Assembly: GCF_943914685.1 (NCBI RefSeq)
Contig: NZ_CALUCZ010000009.1
Span: forward strand, 1-64,000
Source of the DNA: an uncultured Mobiluncus sp.
GTDB lineage: Bacteria > Actinomycetota > Actinomycetes > Actinomycetales > Actinomycetaceae
Length of the DNA stretch: 64,000 bases
Reading direction: 5' to 3'
The translations under genes were made by a program, and so were the position numbers. Below, piece by piece: positions 52,083 through 60,572 of the stretch. Every line of letters begins with the position of its first letter. Positions within the stretch are counted from its first letter, which is position 1. The notes beneath the pieces were generated by a model that was given only the letters and a program-made list of their open reading frames with translations, made no database searches and had not been told where the DNA came from.

Positions 52083-52864
52083 GCCAGCAACCGCCGCAGC
52101 CAGTCCAAAGTGTCCTCGGGGCCGCTCACCGCTTGACACGGCACCCCGGTCGCCAGCACCGGATAATCGTTGCCCCTCTCATCGAGACGATCCCCCAAGA
52201 ACACGAGGTTGAGCGGTGCATATCCGGTCGATTCCAGCAGGGAGCGAATGCCATAGGCTTTGTCCACTCCCCGAGCCGTGACGTCCACCGAGGTGGCCCC
52301 GCCGCTGCGCACCTCCAACTGGGGCAACTGCGTTTCCAGAGCCTGTACCAACGCGGTTTTCCTAGAGCCGTCGGGATCCCAGGCTCGTTTTGCCGCGAGC
52401 GGCGCCTGCTGACCCAAAGCGGAAAACGTCACCTGGGTACCGCGGTCTTCAATGATGTTTCCCCACGGTGAGGATTCCCACAAGCCGAGTTCACGAGCGG
52501 TCGTTTCGATAACTTCAACAGTCTGTCGCCGCAGGTCCGCCGCGAGGTCGCGACGGTAGACGCGCACCAGTTCGTCCGGGCCACTTCCCGGTTCCATTCG
52601 GTAATACTGGGTGCCGCAAGTGGGCAGCAGATGCAGCGTGTGCTTTGGGGTCGGCTGGTCGGTGAGACGACAGAGGACTTGGGCTTGGAACTGAGAGAGC
52701 TGTCCGCCGGAAATAATGGCTGCTTCGTACCTGTTCAGCAGCTTGGCTAGGGCAGCCGCCATTTCGGTGTCAAGGGGCATTTTTGAGGGCGCCAGGGTGT
52801 CGTCCAGGTCGAAAGCAACCAAGCGCAGGGTTTCAGAGGGGCGAAAGTGCAAGCTCACGGGCAA
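52079..52864 (-). CDS. HAD-superfamily (Cof/PMM-like) phosphatase
   Basis: The 261-residue protein has HAD motif I VAFDLDDTLAPSK, motif II IISGG, and a C-terminal LGDRLDERGNDYP motif IV. The subtype IIB cap lies between, and the body resembles eukaryotic-type phosphomannomutase-like HADs. It is probably a sugar phosphate phosphatase or mutase, substrate unknown. It ends the run of genes before the two chemoreceptors and is 12 nt from the first. Confidence 0.82.
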   Translation of the reverse strand: MPVSLHFRPSETLRLVAFDLDDTLAPSKMPLDTEMAAALAKLLNRYEAAIISGGQLSQFQAQVLCRLTDQPTPKHTLHLLPTCGTQYYRMEPGSGPDELVRVYRRDLAADLRRQTVEVIETTARELGLWESSPWGNIIEDRGTQVTFSALGQQAPLAAKRAWDPDGSRKTALVQALETQLPQLEVRSGGATSVDVTARGVDKAYGIRSLLESTGYAPLNLVFLGDRLDERGNDYPVLATGVPCQAVSGPEDTLDWLRRLLA

Positions 52865-52876
52865 TCCTGGACGGGG

Positions 52877-54058
52877 CTACACCGTAAACCGAGCTATCCG
52901 CTCGTCCAAGGTAGAGACGGCGTCTTGCACCACGCTCATGTGTTCTTGGAATTGCTCGGATTCAGTATGGGCACTATGAGACAGAGACGCTAAAGATTGC
53001 GAGTGGGTAAACAGCTCATCAGAAAACGAACGCACCTCGTCGATGCCGGTATTAGCTTTGGACAGAGCGGCCTCTTGGCGGTTCACGTCCTGGTTAACGG
53101 CCTGTTGAGAGGCACTCAACGCCTCCAGCTGGGTCAAGAGGAATTCGATGCGCTGTTCCCCCTCTATCGCCTGGGTTTGGAGCTGGGCGACCTGGCTGAG
53201 GACCTCACCGGTGGTTTGGGCAGTTTGCGAAGCCAAATCTTTGGCCTGGTTGGCGACCACGGCGAAACCCCGCCCGGCTTCCGAGCTGCGGGCAGCCTCG
53301 ATGGTGGCGTTCAGCGCCAGCATATTGGTTTGTTCCGAGATAACAGAAATATCCGTCATCAGAGCCATAATCTTTTCCACCGAAGTTCTCAGCTCGGTGA
53401 CTGCGGTGTTGAGATTGCGCGCAGCCGTGATGCCTTCGGAACGCAGAATTTCATTGCTGGAGGCAATTTCGGACAGATGCGCGATGTCCCCCGCAACCGC
53501 GGTGCCGTTGTCTGTCAGAGTTTGTGCCGTTTGCCCCAGTTCTGTCCCGGTTTCAGACAGTCGGTTACTGCTTTCCAAGACCCGGTCGTTGCCCGTTTTG
53601 ACGATTTCAGCCTGTCTGCCGGCAAGCGCGGCAAAGTTCCGCAACCCGTCTACCCCGCTGCGCAGATTGACCACTAGGGAGGACAGCGATGCCATCGCTT
53701 CGTTGACGGCCTGCGACAAATCCGCAATTTCGTCTTTGGTATAGACTTCGGCACGTTTCGTAAAATTGCCCGCCGCGCAGTCCGCCAGGGTTAGGGATAC
53801 AGCTTTCACCGAGCGGCGGATTCTAGCCCGCATAGTAAAACCAATGACCGTTCCTAGGACGGCCAAAATCACTATCAAAATGACTTGAATGATGATTTGG
53901 GTGAAAATTTCGCGCTGCTGGACCTGGGGCTGACTGCCCAGAGAGAGGATTCTATTCAATCCCACCAGCAGCAACACCACGGACAGCGCCGAGAACCCGA
54001 AACTCAACCAGGCAGTGAACCGGAACTGCCCTGTAATGGAGACCAGCTTTCTGTTCAT
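52877..54058 (-). CDS. Methyl-accepting chemotaxis protein without sensor domain (A)
   Basis: The 393-residue receptor has two close transmembrane helices (about 14-38 and 51-76) with only about 13 residues between them, so no extracytoplasmic ligand domain. A HAMP-like region and a signalling domain follow, with the kinase-contact tip EQTNMLALNATIEAARSSEA (about 240). It cannot bind a ligand outside in the usual way; membrane state or a partner receptor may be sensed. It overlaps the upstream MCP gene by 4 nt (ATGA). Confidence 0.85.
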   Translation of the reverse strand: MNRKLVSITGQFRFTAWLSFGFSALSVVLLLVGLNRILSLGSQPQVQQREIFTQIIIQVILIVILAVLGTVIGFTMRARIRRSVKAVSLTLADCAAGNFTKRAEVYTKDEIADLSQAVNEAMASLSSLVVNLRSGVDGLRNFAALAGRQAEIVKTGNDRVLESSNRLSETGTELGQTAQTLTDNGTAVAGDIAHLSEIASSNEILRSEGITAARNLNTAVTELRTSVEKIMALMTDISVISEQTNMLALNATIEAARSSEAGRGFAVVANQAKDLASQTAQTTGEVLSQVAQLQTQAIEGEQRIEFLLTQLEALSASQQAVNQDVNRQEAALSKANTGIDEVRSFSDELFTHSQSLASLSHSAHTESEQFQEHMSVVQDAVSTLDERIARFTV

Positions 54059-55326
54059 GACTGTTCCTCCGGTTCTCCCCTGACTTCCGGATTACGTTCT
54101 CCTGCGTCTTCAATCATTTGGAGGTTGTGAATCATGGTGCGGGTGGAAGAAATAATTTCCTCCACTTTGTCGGATTCGGAGTCAATGTTTTGCAAGCTGG
54201 TTTGAGACTGGGCGGCGGCCTCGGCTATGGTCTCGATTTCTTCACTCAAGGCACGAGCCTGGGTGAGGGCACCTGCGCAGGCCGCTTCCATCGAGGCCAC
54301 CACCACGGCCTGATCAGCCACGGCCTGGGCGGAAACCTGCTGAGAATCATTAATTTGATTCAATTTTTCGGTGACCTCGGCAGTCACCCCCACCGCCCGG
54401 TCGCAACGTTCCTGTATCTCTGTAGACGCCTCCGTCACCGCTGCCGCCGCGGTGCTGGTTTGCACCGCAAGTTCTTTAATCTGTCCGGCCACTACCGCGA
54501 AACCCGCCCCGATTTCCCCGGCTTTCGCTGATTCAATGGTGGCGTTCAGAGCTAACAGGCTAGTACTTTCCGCGATTTGAGCAATCTGATCCACGGAAAC
54601 AGAAATGTCCTGACTGTGGGATTGAAAATCTTGAATAATTTGTGAAATTTCCGCCAAGTCCTGCACTTCGCTGTGCCCAATGGTTAGAGCTTCCTCAGTG
54701 TGGCGGGCGATGTCACTACGGGAGGAGGAAATCTCAGCTGCGGCATCAGCCAGTTGCGCGGCCGACTGGGTGAGCATCTGAGCTTGTGGAGTGACCGTGT
54801 CGACTTCCTGCCCGACCTTGTCACCGGCTTCGCCCAAAGCATCGACCGCACCGTTCAACCCGGTTTGTTCCTCAGAAACCTGACGGTACACGCCGCGAGT
54901 TTCATTCATCAGCTGGCTTAGAGCCAAACGAGTTTCATTCATCACCCGAGCCAAATCGGACAGTTCGTCATTGGTCACTCCCCGCGCTGCCACCGTAAAA
55001 TCTCCCGCCGCTATCGCCTGAGCGCTGCGCCGCACCGAACCGGCGGTATCGGTAACGGAACGGGAAATGAATCTGATGAGCGCCCACGCGCCGGCTGCTC
55101 CGGCCACTCCTACGATAACCAGCGCCCCCACCACCACGGGCAGATTGACGCTGAGCGCACCGTGAGAACTGCTGCCGACACGCCCCCAGAGGCGAAACAA
55201 AACGACCAGGGAGACTAAAAATATCAGGCCCGGAGTCAGCAACACCGCCACCCCGCTGACCAGGTTTTTCGCCAAAAGGTTAAACCTGATCCCACGCAGA
55301 CGCAGCTCAGTCGGGTTATCGGACAT
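54055..55326 (-). CDS. Methyl-accepting chemotaxis protein without sensor domain (B)
   Basis: The 423-residue receptor has two hydrophobic helices near residues 17-48 and 62-90 (GVAVLLTPGLIFLVSLVVLF, then VVVGALVIVGVAGAAGAWAL) and no room for a periplasmic domain. HAMP and signalling regions follow, with tip STSLLALNATIESAKAGEIG. It shares the layout of receptor A but is clearly diverged. GAGGTAAG precedes ATG 55326. The gene is 15 nt after uvrC on the same strand, so it may share that transcript. Confidence 0.85.
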   Translation of the reverse strand: MSDNPTELRLRGIRFNLLAKNLVSGVAVLLTPGLIFLVSLVVLFRLWGRVGSSSHGALSVNLPVVVGALVIVGVAGAAGAWALIRFISRSVTDTAGSVRRSAQAIAAGDFTVAARGVTNDELSDLARVMNETRLALSQLMNETRGVYRQVSEEQTGLNGAVDALGEAGDKVGQEVDTVTPQAQMLTQSAAQLADAAAEISSSRSDIARHTEEALTIGHSEVQDLAEISQIIQDFQSHSQDISVSVDQIAQIAESTSLLALNATIESAKAGEIGAGFAVVAGQIKELAVQTSTAAAAVTEASTEIQERCDRAVGVTAEVTEKLNQINDSQQVSAQAVADQAVVVASMEAACAGALTQARALSEEIETIAEAAAQSQTSLQNIDSESDKVEEIISSTRTMIHNLQMIEDAGERNPEVRGEPEEQS

Positions 55327-55341
55327 GCGTTAATTCTTACC

Positions 55342-57411
55342 TCAATTCCCGGAATTGTTCAGGAATGCCACGAGGTTTTCCGCTGTTTTCAAGCCAAAAC
55401 CAGGGACTTGGGCAATCTCGGAGGCACTGGCCTCACGCAGACGCTTCACCGATCCGAAATGTTTCAGCAACGCCTTTTGCTTGGCGGGACCCACCCCCGG
55501 AGCCGCGTCCAGAATCGAGCGAGTCATAGCCTGGGCGCGTTTCTTGCGATGCGCACTGATGGCAAACCGGTGTGATTCATCACGTAAATACTGCAGCAAA
55601 TACAGGGCTTCGGAGGTGCGCGGGAAGATGACCGGAAAATCGTCGTCTACCCGCCAAACTTCCTCCAAGCGTTTTGCCAGCCCGATGACCGGAATGTCCC
55701 ACACCCCGACCTCGTCCATCGCTGCCCGGGCCGCATGGACCTGGGGCAACGCACCGTCCACCACGACCAAATCGGGACGGTAAGAAAACCGCCGCGGTTC
55801 TTTTTCCGTTTCCAAAGGGAGTATGGCGCCAGATGGTGCCGTCTGGGGAGGAGGATTTTTCGTGTGGACAAGGGCCGTATCGCGCGCTGGAGTTGCCGTA
55901 TCGGTTTCAGGCAGTGCCGCGCCCGGACCGTTTTCCTCTTGAATGAGGCGTTCAAAGCGCCGGCGCAGCACCTCGTTCATGGCGGTCGTATCGTCGGGGG
56001 TGCCCGTGCCGTCAGCGCCGCGAATCGAAAACTTCCGGTAGGCATTTTTGCGGGGCGCGCCGTCCTCGAACACCACCATGGAACCCATCTGAAATGTGCC
56101 TTGCGTGTGAGAAATGTCGTAACACTCGATGCGCAGCGGTGGATCAATGTCGAGCAGGCGTCCCAACTCATTCAAGGCCAGGTTTCGCTGCGTCAAATCC
56201 CGAGCTCGCCGGGTCTTGTACAGACGCAACCCCTCCACCGCATTGAGCTGCACCCGGGACAGGGCTTCGCGTTTCGCCCCCCGCTGTGGCACCCGAATAC
56301 TCACCTGAGACCCTCGCAACTCACTCAACCAGCGCTGCAACACACCCACATCGGTCGGGGAAACAGAAACCAGAACTTCCTTGGGAATGACGGAAGTATC
56401 GAAATGCGCCGTATCGTTGGCGGAGCTGGGACCGACCCGCCGCGGCCGCGCGCCTCCTCCCTCACGAGCGAGGTCTGCCGCCGCTTCTCCATAGATTTGT
56501 TCCAAAGCTCGCGCCATCAGGGAGGGTTCGTCCAGGTCCTCTTCCCGCGCGCTCACCCAGCCGCGCTGTCCGCGAATCCGCCCCGCCCGCACATAAAACA
56601 CCTGGACGGAAACCTGGAGTTCATCAGCCTCGAGGGCGAACAAATCCGCATCTGTATCATCGCTGAGCACAGCGGCGTTTTTTTCCAAAACCTTACGCAG
56701 CGCCTCCAGCTGGTCCCGTTTCCGTGCCGCGTCCTCGAAACGATAAGCCTTGGCATCGTCCCACATGGCAGTCTCAATCTCACGCAGGAACCCGGCGTCA
56801 CGCCCGCTCATAAAGTCGCAGACTTTTTCGGCCAGTTCACGGTGCTGCGCGGCACTGACGCGGCCGATACACGGCGCGGAGCAACGTCCGATATAGCCCA
56901 GCAAACAAGCCCGGTTAGCGGCTTGGGCCCGGGCAAACACCCCGTCAGAGCAGGTCCGCACCGGAAACACGCTTTGCAGCAGCTCCAGGGTTTGGCGAAT
57001 CGCCCACACCGCCGTGTAGGGCCCGAAATAGCGTACTCCGCGTTGATGCGCGGTACGCAGCACTCCCATGCGCGGATATTCCTGGTTCATCGTCACCGCG
57101 AAGTACGGGTAGGACTTATCGTCCTTAAACATCACGTTGAACTTGGGGTCGTGTTCCTTAATCCAGGTGTATTCCAAGGTCAAAGCCTCAACCTCGGAGC
57201 CAACCACCACCCAGGACACCGACGCGGCGCTGGCGACCATTTTCGCGGTGCGCGGGTGCAGACGCGCGGGGTCGACAAAGTAAGACGTCAGCCGATTGCG
57301 CAGATTCTTGGCCTTACCCACATAGATGACCCGGTCGCGGGCGTCGCGCCACCGGTACACCCCCGGTTGCGTAGGAATCTCGGAGGCCTTGGGAAAATCT
57401 GGCGCTTTCAT
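55342..57411 (-). CDS. uvrC: Excinuclease ABC subunit C
   Basis: The 689-residue nuclease makes both incisions in nucleotide excision repair. The N-terminal GIY-YIG domain shows PGVYRWRDARDRVIYVGKAK. A UVR domain is near residue 215, the RNase H-like domain has IECYDISHTQGTFQMGSMVV and VVDGALPQVHAA, and the C-terminal helix-hairpin-helix reads PGVGPAKQKALLKHFGS. A Pro/Thr/Ala-rich insert of about 45 residues around 500-550 interrupts the RNase H-like domain, longer than usual. It follows whiA by 73 nt. Confidence 0.95.
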   Translation of the reverse strand: MKAPDFPKASEIPTQPGVYRWRDARDRVIYVGKAKNLRNRLTSYFVDPARLHPRTAKMVASAASVSWVVVGSEVEALTLEYTWIKEHDPKFNVMFKDDKSYPYFAVTMNQEYPRMGVLRTAHQRGVRYFGPYTAVWAIRQTLELLQSVFPVRTCSDGVFARAQAANRACLLGYIGRCSAPCIGRVSAAQHRELAEKVCDFMSGRDAGFLREIETAMWDDAKAYRFEDAARKRDQLEALRKVLEKNAAVLSDDTDADLFALEADELQVSVQVFYVRAGRIRGQRGWVSAREEDLDEPSLMARALEQIYGEAAADLAREGGGARPRRVGPSSANDTAHFDTSVIPKEVLVSVSPTDVGVLQRWLSELRGSQVSIRVPQRGAKREALSRVQLNAVEGLRLYKTRRARDLTQRNLALNELGRLLDIDPPLRIECYDISHTQGTFQMGSMVVFEDGAPRKNAYRKFSIRGADGTGTPDDTTAMNEVLRRRFERLIQEENGPGAALPETDTATPARDTALVHTKNPPPQTAPSGAILPLETEKEPRRFSYRPDLVVVDGALPQVHAARAAMDEVGVWDIPVIGLAKRLEEVWRVDDDFPVIFPRTSEALYLLQYLRDESHRFAISAHRKKRAQAMTRSILDAAPGVGPAKQKALLKHFGSVKRLREASASEIAQVPGFGLKTAENLVAFLNNSGN

Positions 57412-57484
57412 GGGAACCTAACGCCACCGCGAACGGGGTTACCCCCCTTGTGACCCGGGCTCAAAGCGGCCCAACCAGCGGCAT

Positions 57485-58465
57485 TCATGAGTCCAACATC
57501 TCGGAATTCAACCCGGATTCGGTGTCGGGGATTCCCAGTTCTTCCGCTCGTTTATCAGCCATGGCTAACAGGCGGCGAATTCGTCCCGCCACCGCGTCTT
57601 TCGTCAGCTGCGGTTCGCTGAGCTGGCCGAGTTCTTCCAGCGAAGCCTGCTTGTATTCCAGCCGCAGCCGCCCCGCGGAAATGAGATGCGGGGGAATGTC
57701 GTCGCCCAGGATTTCAAAAGCCCGACGCACGCGTGCCCCCGCCAACACGGCAGCCCGGGTGGACCGGCGCATATTGGCATCATCGAAATTCGCCAACCGG
57801 TTGACTTCCCCGCGTTTCTCGCGCCTTTCACGTTTATCTGTCCACTCCCGCAAAGCCGCTAATGCGCCCATCTGAGTCAGCAAAGCCCTAATCGAGTCGT
57901 TTTCCCGCACGGCAACCCGAGACAGCTGACGGACCTCTCGTGACTTGGCGTTCGCCCCCATGCGCCGAGCCATACCCACCAAGGCAAGAGCCGCCTCGGG
58001 ACCGGGTGCCGTCACTTCCAGCGCCGAAGACCGGGTTGGTTCCGTCAGCGACCCGCGAGCCAGGAAAGCTCCGCGCCACGCGGCGACGCAGCCGGAGAGT
58101 GGCCCGGACACGATTTCCGGGGCCAGTCCCCGCACCGGACGGCCCTGTTTGTCCAACAGCCCGGTTTCTTTCGCCAGCTTTTCTGCCCCCGGCACCACTC
58201 GCACCACGTAGCGATCCGCTTTGCGGATTCCGGTTCCGCTGACCACCACTACGGAGGAGGCCGTGTGGTACAGGCTCCGCAGAGCGTGCTGCAACCGTTT
58301 CGCACAATCCGGGTGATCCAGTTCCGCCTCTACCACTATGGAGCCTGCCACCAGGTGGATTCCCCCCGCAAACCGCAGCAGCGCAGACGTTTCAGCGCGA
58401 AAATCAGCTCGCGATTCGACGCGAACCCCTACGAGTTCGTTTTTCGCGACTGCCGTCAGGGACAT
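57485..58465 (-). CDS. whiA: Sporulation/division regulator WhiA
   Basis: The 326-residue protein has the LAGLIDADG-like N-terminal domain (AVAKNELVGVRVESRADFRA, LLRFAGGIHLVAGS, WRGAFLARGSLTEPTRS) and a C-terminal helix-turn-helix (LGQLSEPQLTKDAVAGRIRR). WhiA binds DNA and affects division genes in actinobacteria and Bacillus. It stands in the usual rapZ-yvcK-whiA order. AGGAGG lies 10 nt before ATG 58465. A terminator-like hairpin separates it from yvcK. Confidence 0.95.
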   Translation of the reverse strand: MSLTAVAKNELVGVRVESRADFRAETSALLRFAGGIHLVAGSIVVEAELDHPDCAKRLQHALRSLYHTASSVVVVSGTGIRKADRYVVRVVPGAEKLAKETGLLDKQGRPVRGLAPEIVSGPLSGCVAAWRGAFLARGSLTEPTRSSALEVTAPGPEAALALVGMARRMGANAKSREVRQLSRVAVRENDSIRALLTQMGALAALREWTDKRERREKRGEVNRLANFDDANMRRSTRAAVLAGARVRRAFEILGDDIPPHLISAGRLRLEYKQASLEELGQLSEPQLTKDAVAGRIRRLLAMADKRAEELGIPDTESGLNSEMLDS

Positions 58466-58485
58466 AGTGTCACTTCCTCCTGGTT

Positions 58486-58515
58486 GTGAAAAACCGGCAC
58501 GGTTGAGAGCCGGTT
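58486..58515 (-). terminator. Terminator-like hairpin between yvcK and whiA
   Basis: Minus strand: a 7-bp stem (58515-58509 with 58498-58492) followed by TTTTTCAC. It may reduce read-through from the rapZ-yvcK transcript into whiA. Confidence 0.6.
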
Positions 58516-58538
58516 AGTGAGTTCAATCACTATTCTAG

Positions 58539-59564
58539 CTAATGATTGTCGAGCTCTTCGATACTGGACAAATCTCCCCAGTTTCCGCTCATGGCGTCCC
58601 TGAATGCGGCCGCCAACCGCAAGAAATCGTGGCGTGCGGTGCCGTCTCCGACCGAAATTTGGCGCAGCATGACCTGACACCCCAGGTCGTTAGCGGCATT
58701 TTGCAAGTCATCAATATCCGTCACCGAAACGGGGTCGCCAATCACCACCGAGAGCCGCAGCTCGGGGACAATTTGATGTAAAACCCGCAAATGATCGGGC
58801 AGAGTCAGGTCCTGCGTCTCTCCCCGTTGACGGCTGAGGTTCAGCACTAGGGCTTTCCGGGCCGGCGAGCTCACCAAGGCTTTCCGCAAATCGGCAACCA
58901 GCAGGTGCGGCATCACCGAGGTGTACCAGGAGCCCGGACCCAATACGACCCAATCCGCGCTTGCGACCGCCTGCAAAACCTGGGGGGTCACCGGAGCGTC
59001 GGGTGGGTCCAAGCGGATACCGCGCACCACCCCCGGCGCTTTCGCAATCTTGGATTGGCCGCGTATCGTCTGAATTCGGCCGCCTACTTCCAAATCAGCT
59101 TCGATAGCCATGGGGACGGTGGACATCGGCAAAACCCGTCCTTGCGCGTCCAACAGCCGGGTCATCCATTCCAGACCCGCGACCGGATCGTCCAGAATCT
59201 GCCACAAACCAGCCAGCAACAGGTTACCCAGGTTGTGTCCGTTCATTTCCCCGTTCGATTTAAACCGAAACTGCAGGATATCACGCCAGGTCAAACCCCA
59301 ATCGGATTCATCGCACAAGGCCGCCAGCGCCATGCGCAAGTCCCCGGGAGGCAGCAGGTCGAACTCTTGACGCAAACGTCCGCTGGAACCTCCGTCGTCG
59401 GCCACGGTGACGACTGCCGTGAGGTCCGTGGTGAGGTGACGCAAAGCCGAAAGCGTGGCGTAAAGTCCGTGCCCCCCGCCAAAAGCCACCACTTTCGGGC
59501 CGGTCGCACGCCCGGGCCACACGGAATCTTGGGGCGGCTCAAAATAATGTCCTTGTGAATCCAT
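58539..59564 (-). CDS. yvcK: Gluconeogenesis factor YvcK/CofD-like
   Basis: The 341-residue protein belongs to the YvcK/CofD family: VVAFGGGHGLYATLSALRHL, TVADDGGSSGRLRQEF, the LPPGDLRMALAAL block and ADWVVLGPGSWYTSV. YvcK binds UDP-GlcNAc and affects wall synthesis and growth on gluconeogenic carbon. The name rests on family and on the rapZ-yvcK-whiA cluster. GGGGGAT precedes ATG 59564. Confidence 0.93.
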   Translation of the reverse strand: MDSQGHYFEPPQDSVWPGRATGPKVVAFGGGHGLYATLSALRHLTTDLTAVVTVADDGGSSGRLRQEFDLLPPGDLRMALAALCDESDWGLTWRDILQFRFKSNGEMNGHNLGNLLLAGLWQILDDPVAGLEWMTRLLDAQGRVLPMSTVPMAIEADLEVGGRIQTIRGQSKIAKAPGVVRGIRLDPPDAPVTPQVLQAVASADWVVLGPGSWYTSVMPHLLVADLRKALVSSPARKALVLNLSRQRGETQDLTLPDHLRVLHQIVPELRLSVVIGDPVSVTDIDDLQNAANDLGCQVMLRQISVGDGTARHDFLRLAAAFRDAMSGNWGDLSSIEELDNH

Positions 59565-59581
59565 ATCTGTAATCCCCCGAA

Positions 59582-60517
59582 TTATTCCTTACCGATATCA
59601 CGATGTACCGTGCGTACCTGGAAACCTTTAGATCGCAGCAGGTTCGCCAGGCGTTCAGCCATCGCCACGGAACGATGCTGTCCCCCGGTGCACCCCACGG
59701 CAATCGTCACAAACGGTTTCAACTCGTGCAGGTAGCCATTCAGTACCGGCGCCAAAGTATCAACGTAGTTTTGGGCAAACTCGCTGGCCCCGGGCTGACT
59801 CAGGACGTATTTCGCGACTGCTGCGTCCCGTCCGGTCAGGTGCCGCAGCTCCGTCACCCAGTAGGGATTGGGGAAAAATCTCACATCGACCACGTGATCG
59901 GCGTCCATGGGTAAACCGTATTTAAACCCGAAACTCATGACCGTCACGTTTAGGCCGTTGACGGCTTCCCCGCTCACGAGTTCGCGGATTCGCCGGGCTA
60001 GGTCGTGAACATTCATATGGGTCGTGTCCACATAGATATTGGCGCGGTCGCGGATAGGCCCCAGCAGCTCCCGTTCCGAGGCAATCCCGTCCATGATCCG
60101 CCCTTCGCCCTGCAAGGGGTGGGGGCGACGCACCTGCTCGTAGCGGCGCACCAGCACCGCGTCGGAACAATCGAGGAACAAAACTTGCAGGTCAACTTGG
60201 GCTTCCCGCAACGCATCTAGGGTCGACATAAATTCCGAAAAGAAACTGCGCGAACGCACGTCGACCACAACGGCTAGGCGGTGCACCCCCTCGCCTCCGG
60301 GAGTCATCATGCGCGCCAAAGGACCGAGCATACGCGGGGGCAGATTGTCCACCACATACCAGTTCAAATCCTCCAAGACCTGGGCGGTTTGACTGCGTCC
60401 GGCCCCGCTCATGCCGGTAATAATCAGCATCTGGGCGCGTTCGCTGACGTCGCGCACGGATTGGGCATCCAGCTCGGGAATGCCCGACGGTACAGTCGGG
60501 GTGGGGTCTTCACTCAT
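59582..60517 (-). CDS. rapZ: RNase adapter / nucleotide-binding protein RapZ
   Basis: The 311-residue protein has a Walker A MSGAGRSQTA, a Walker B-like VVVDVRS, and the C-terminal block AVGCTGGQHRSVAMAERLAN. In enterobacteria RapZ guides RNase E to sRNAs; in actinobacteria its role is unclear. An RNase E/G-type gene lies two genes upstream here. A Pro-rich 28-residue N-terminal part is not conserved. Starts at ATG 60517. Confidence 0.93.
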   Translation of the reverse strand: MSEDPTPTVPSGIPELDAQSVRDVSERAQMLIITGMSGAGRSQTAQVLEDLNWYVVDNLPPRMLGPLARMMTPGGEGVHRLAVVVDVRSRSFFSEFMSTLDALREAQVDLQVLFLDCSDAVLVRRYEQVRRPHPLQGEGRIMDGIASERELLGPIRDRANIYVDTTHMNVHDLARRIRELVSGEAVNGLNVTVMSFGFKYGLPMDADHVVDVRFFPNPYWVTELRHLTGRDAAVAKYVLSQPGASEFAQNYVDTLAPVLNGYLHELKPFVTIAVGCTGGQHRSVAMAERLANLLRSKGFQVRTVHRDIGKE

Positions 60518-60572
60518 GTTTCCAGCTTATCGAGTTGCCGGGGGGAAGTTCAGGCTTTACGAATGCCCAAAT

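Noticed and set aside
55735..57453. Open frame of 572 codons opposite uvrC
   Set aside because: Antisense to a well-conserved gene, no domain, composition typical of a shadow frame.
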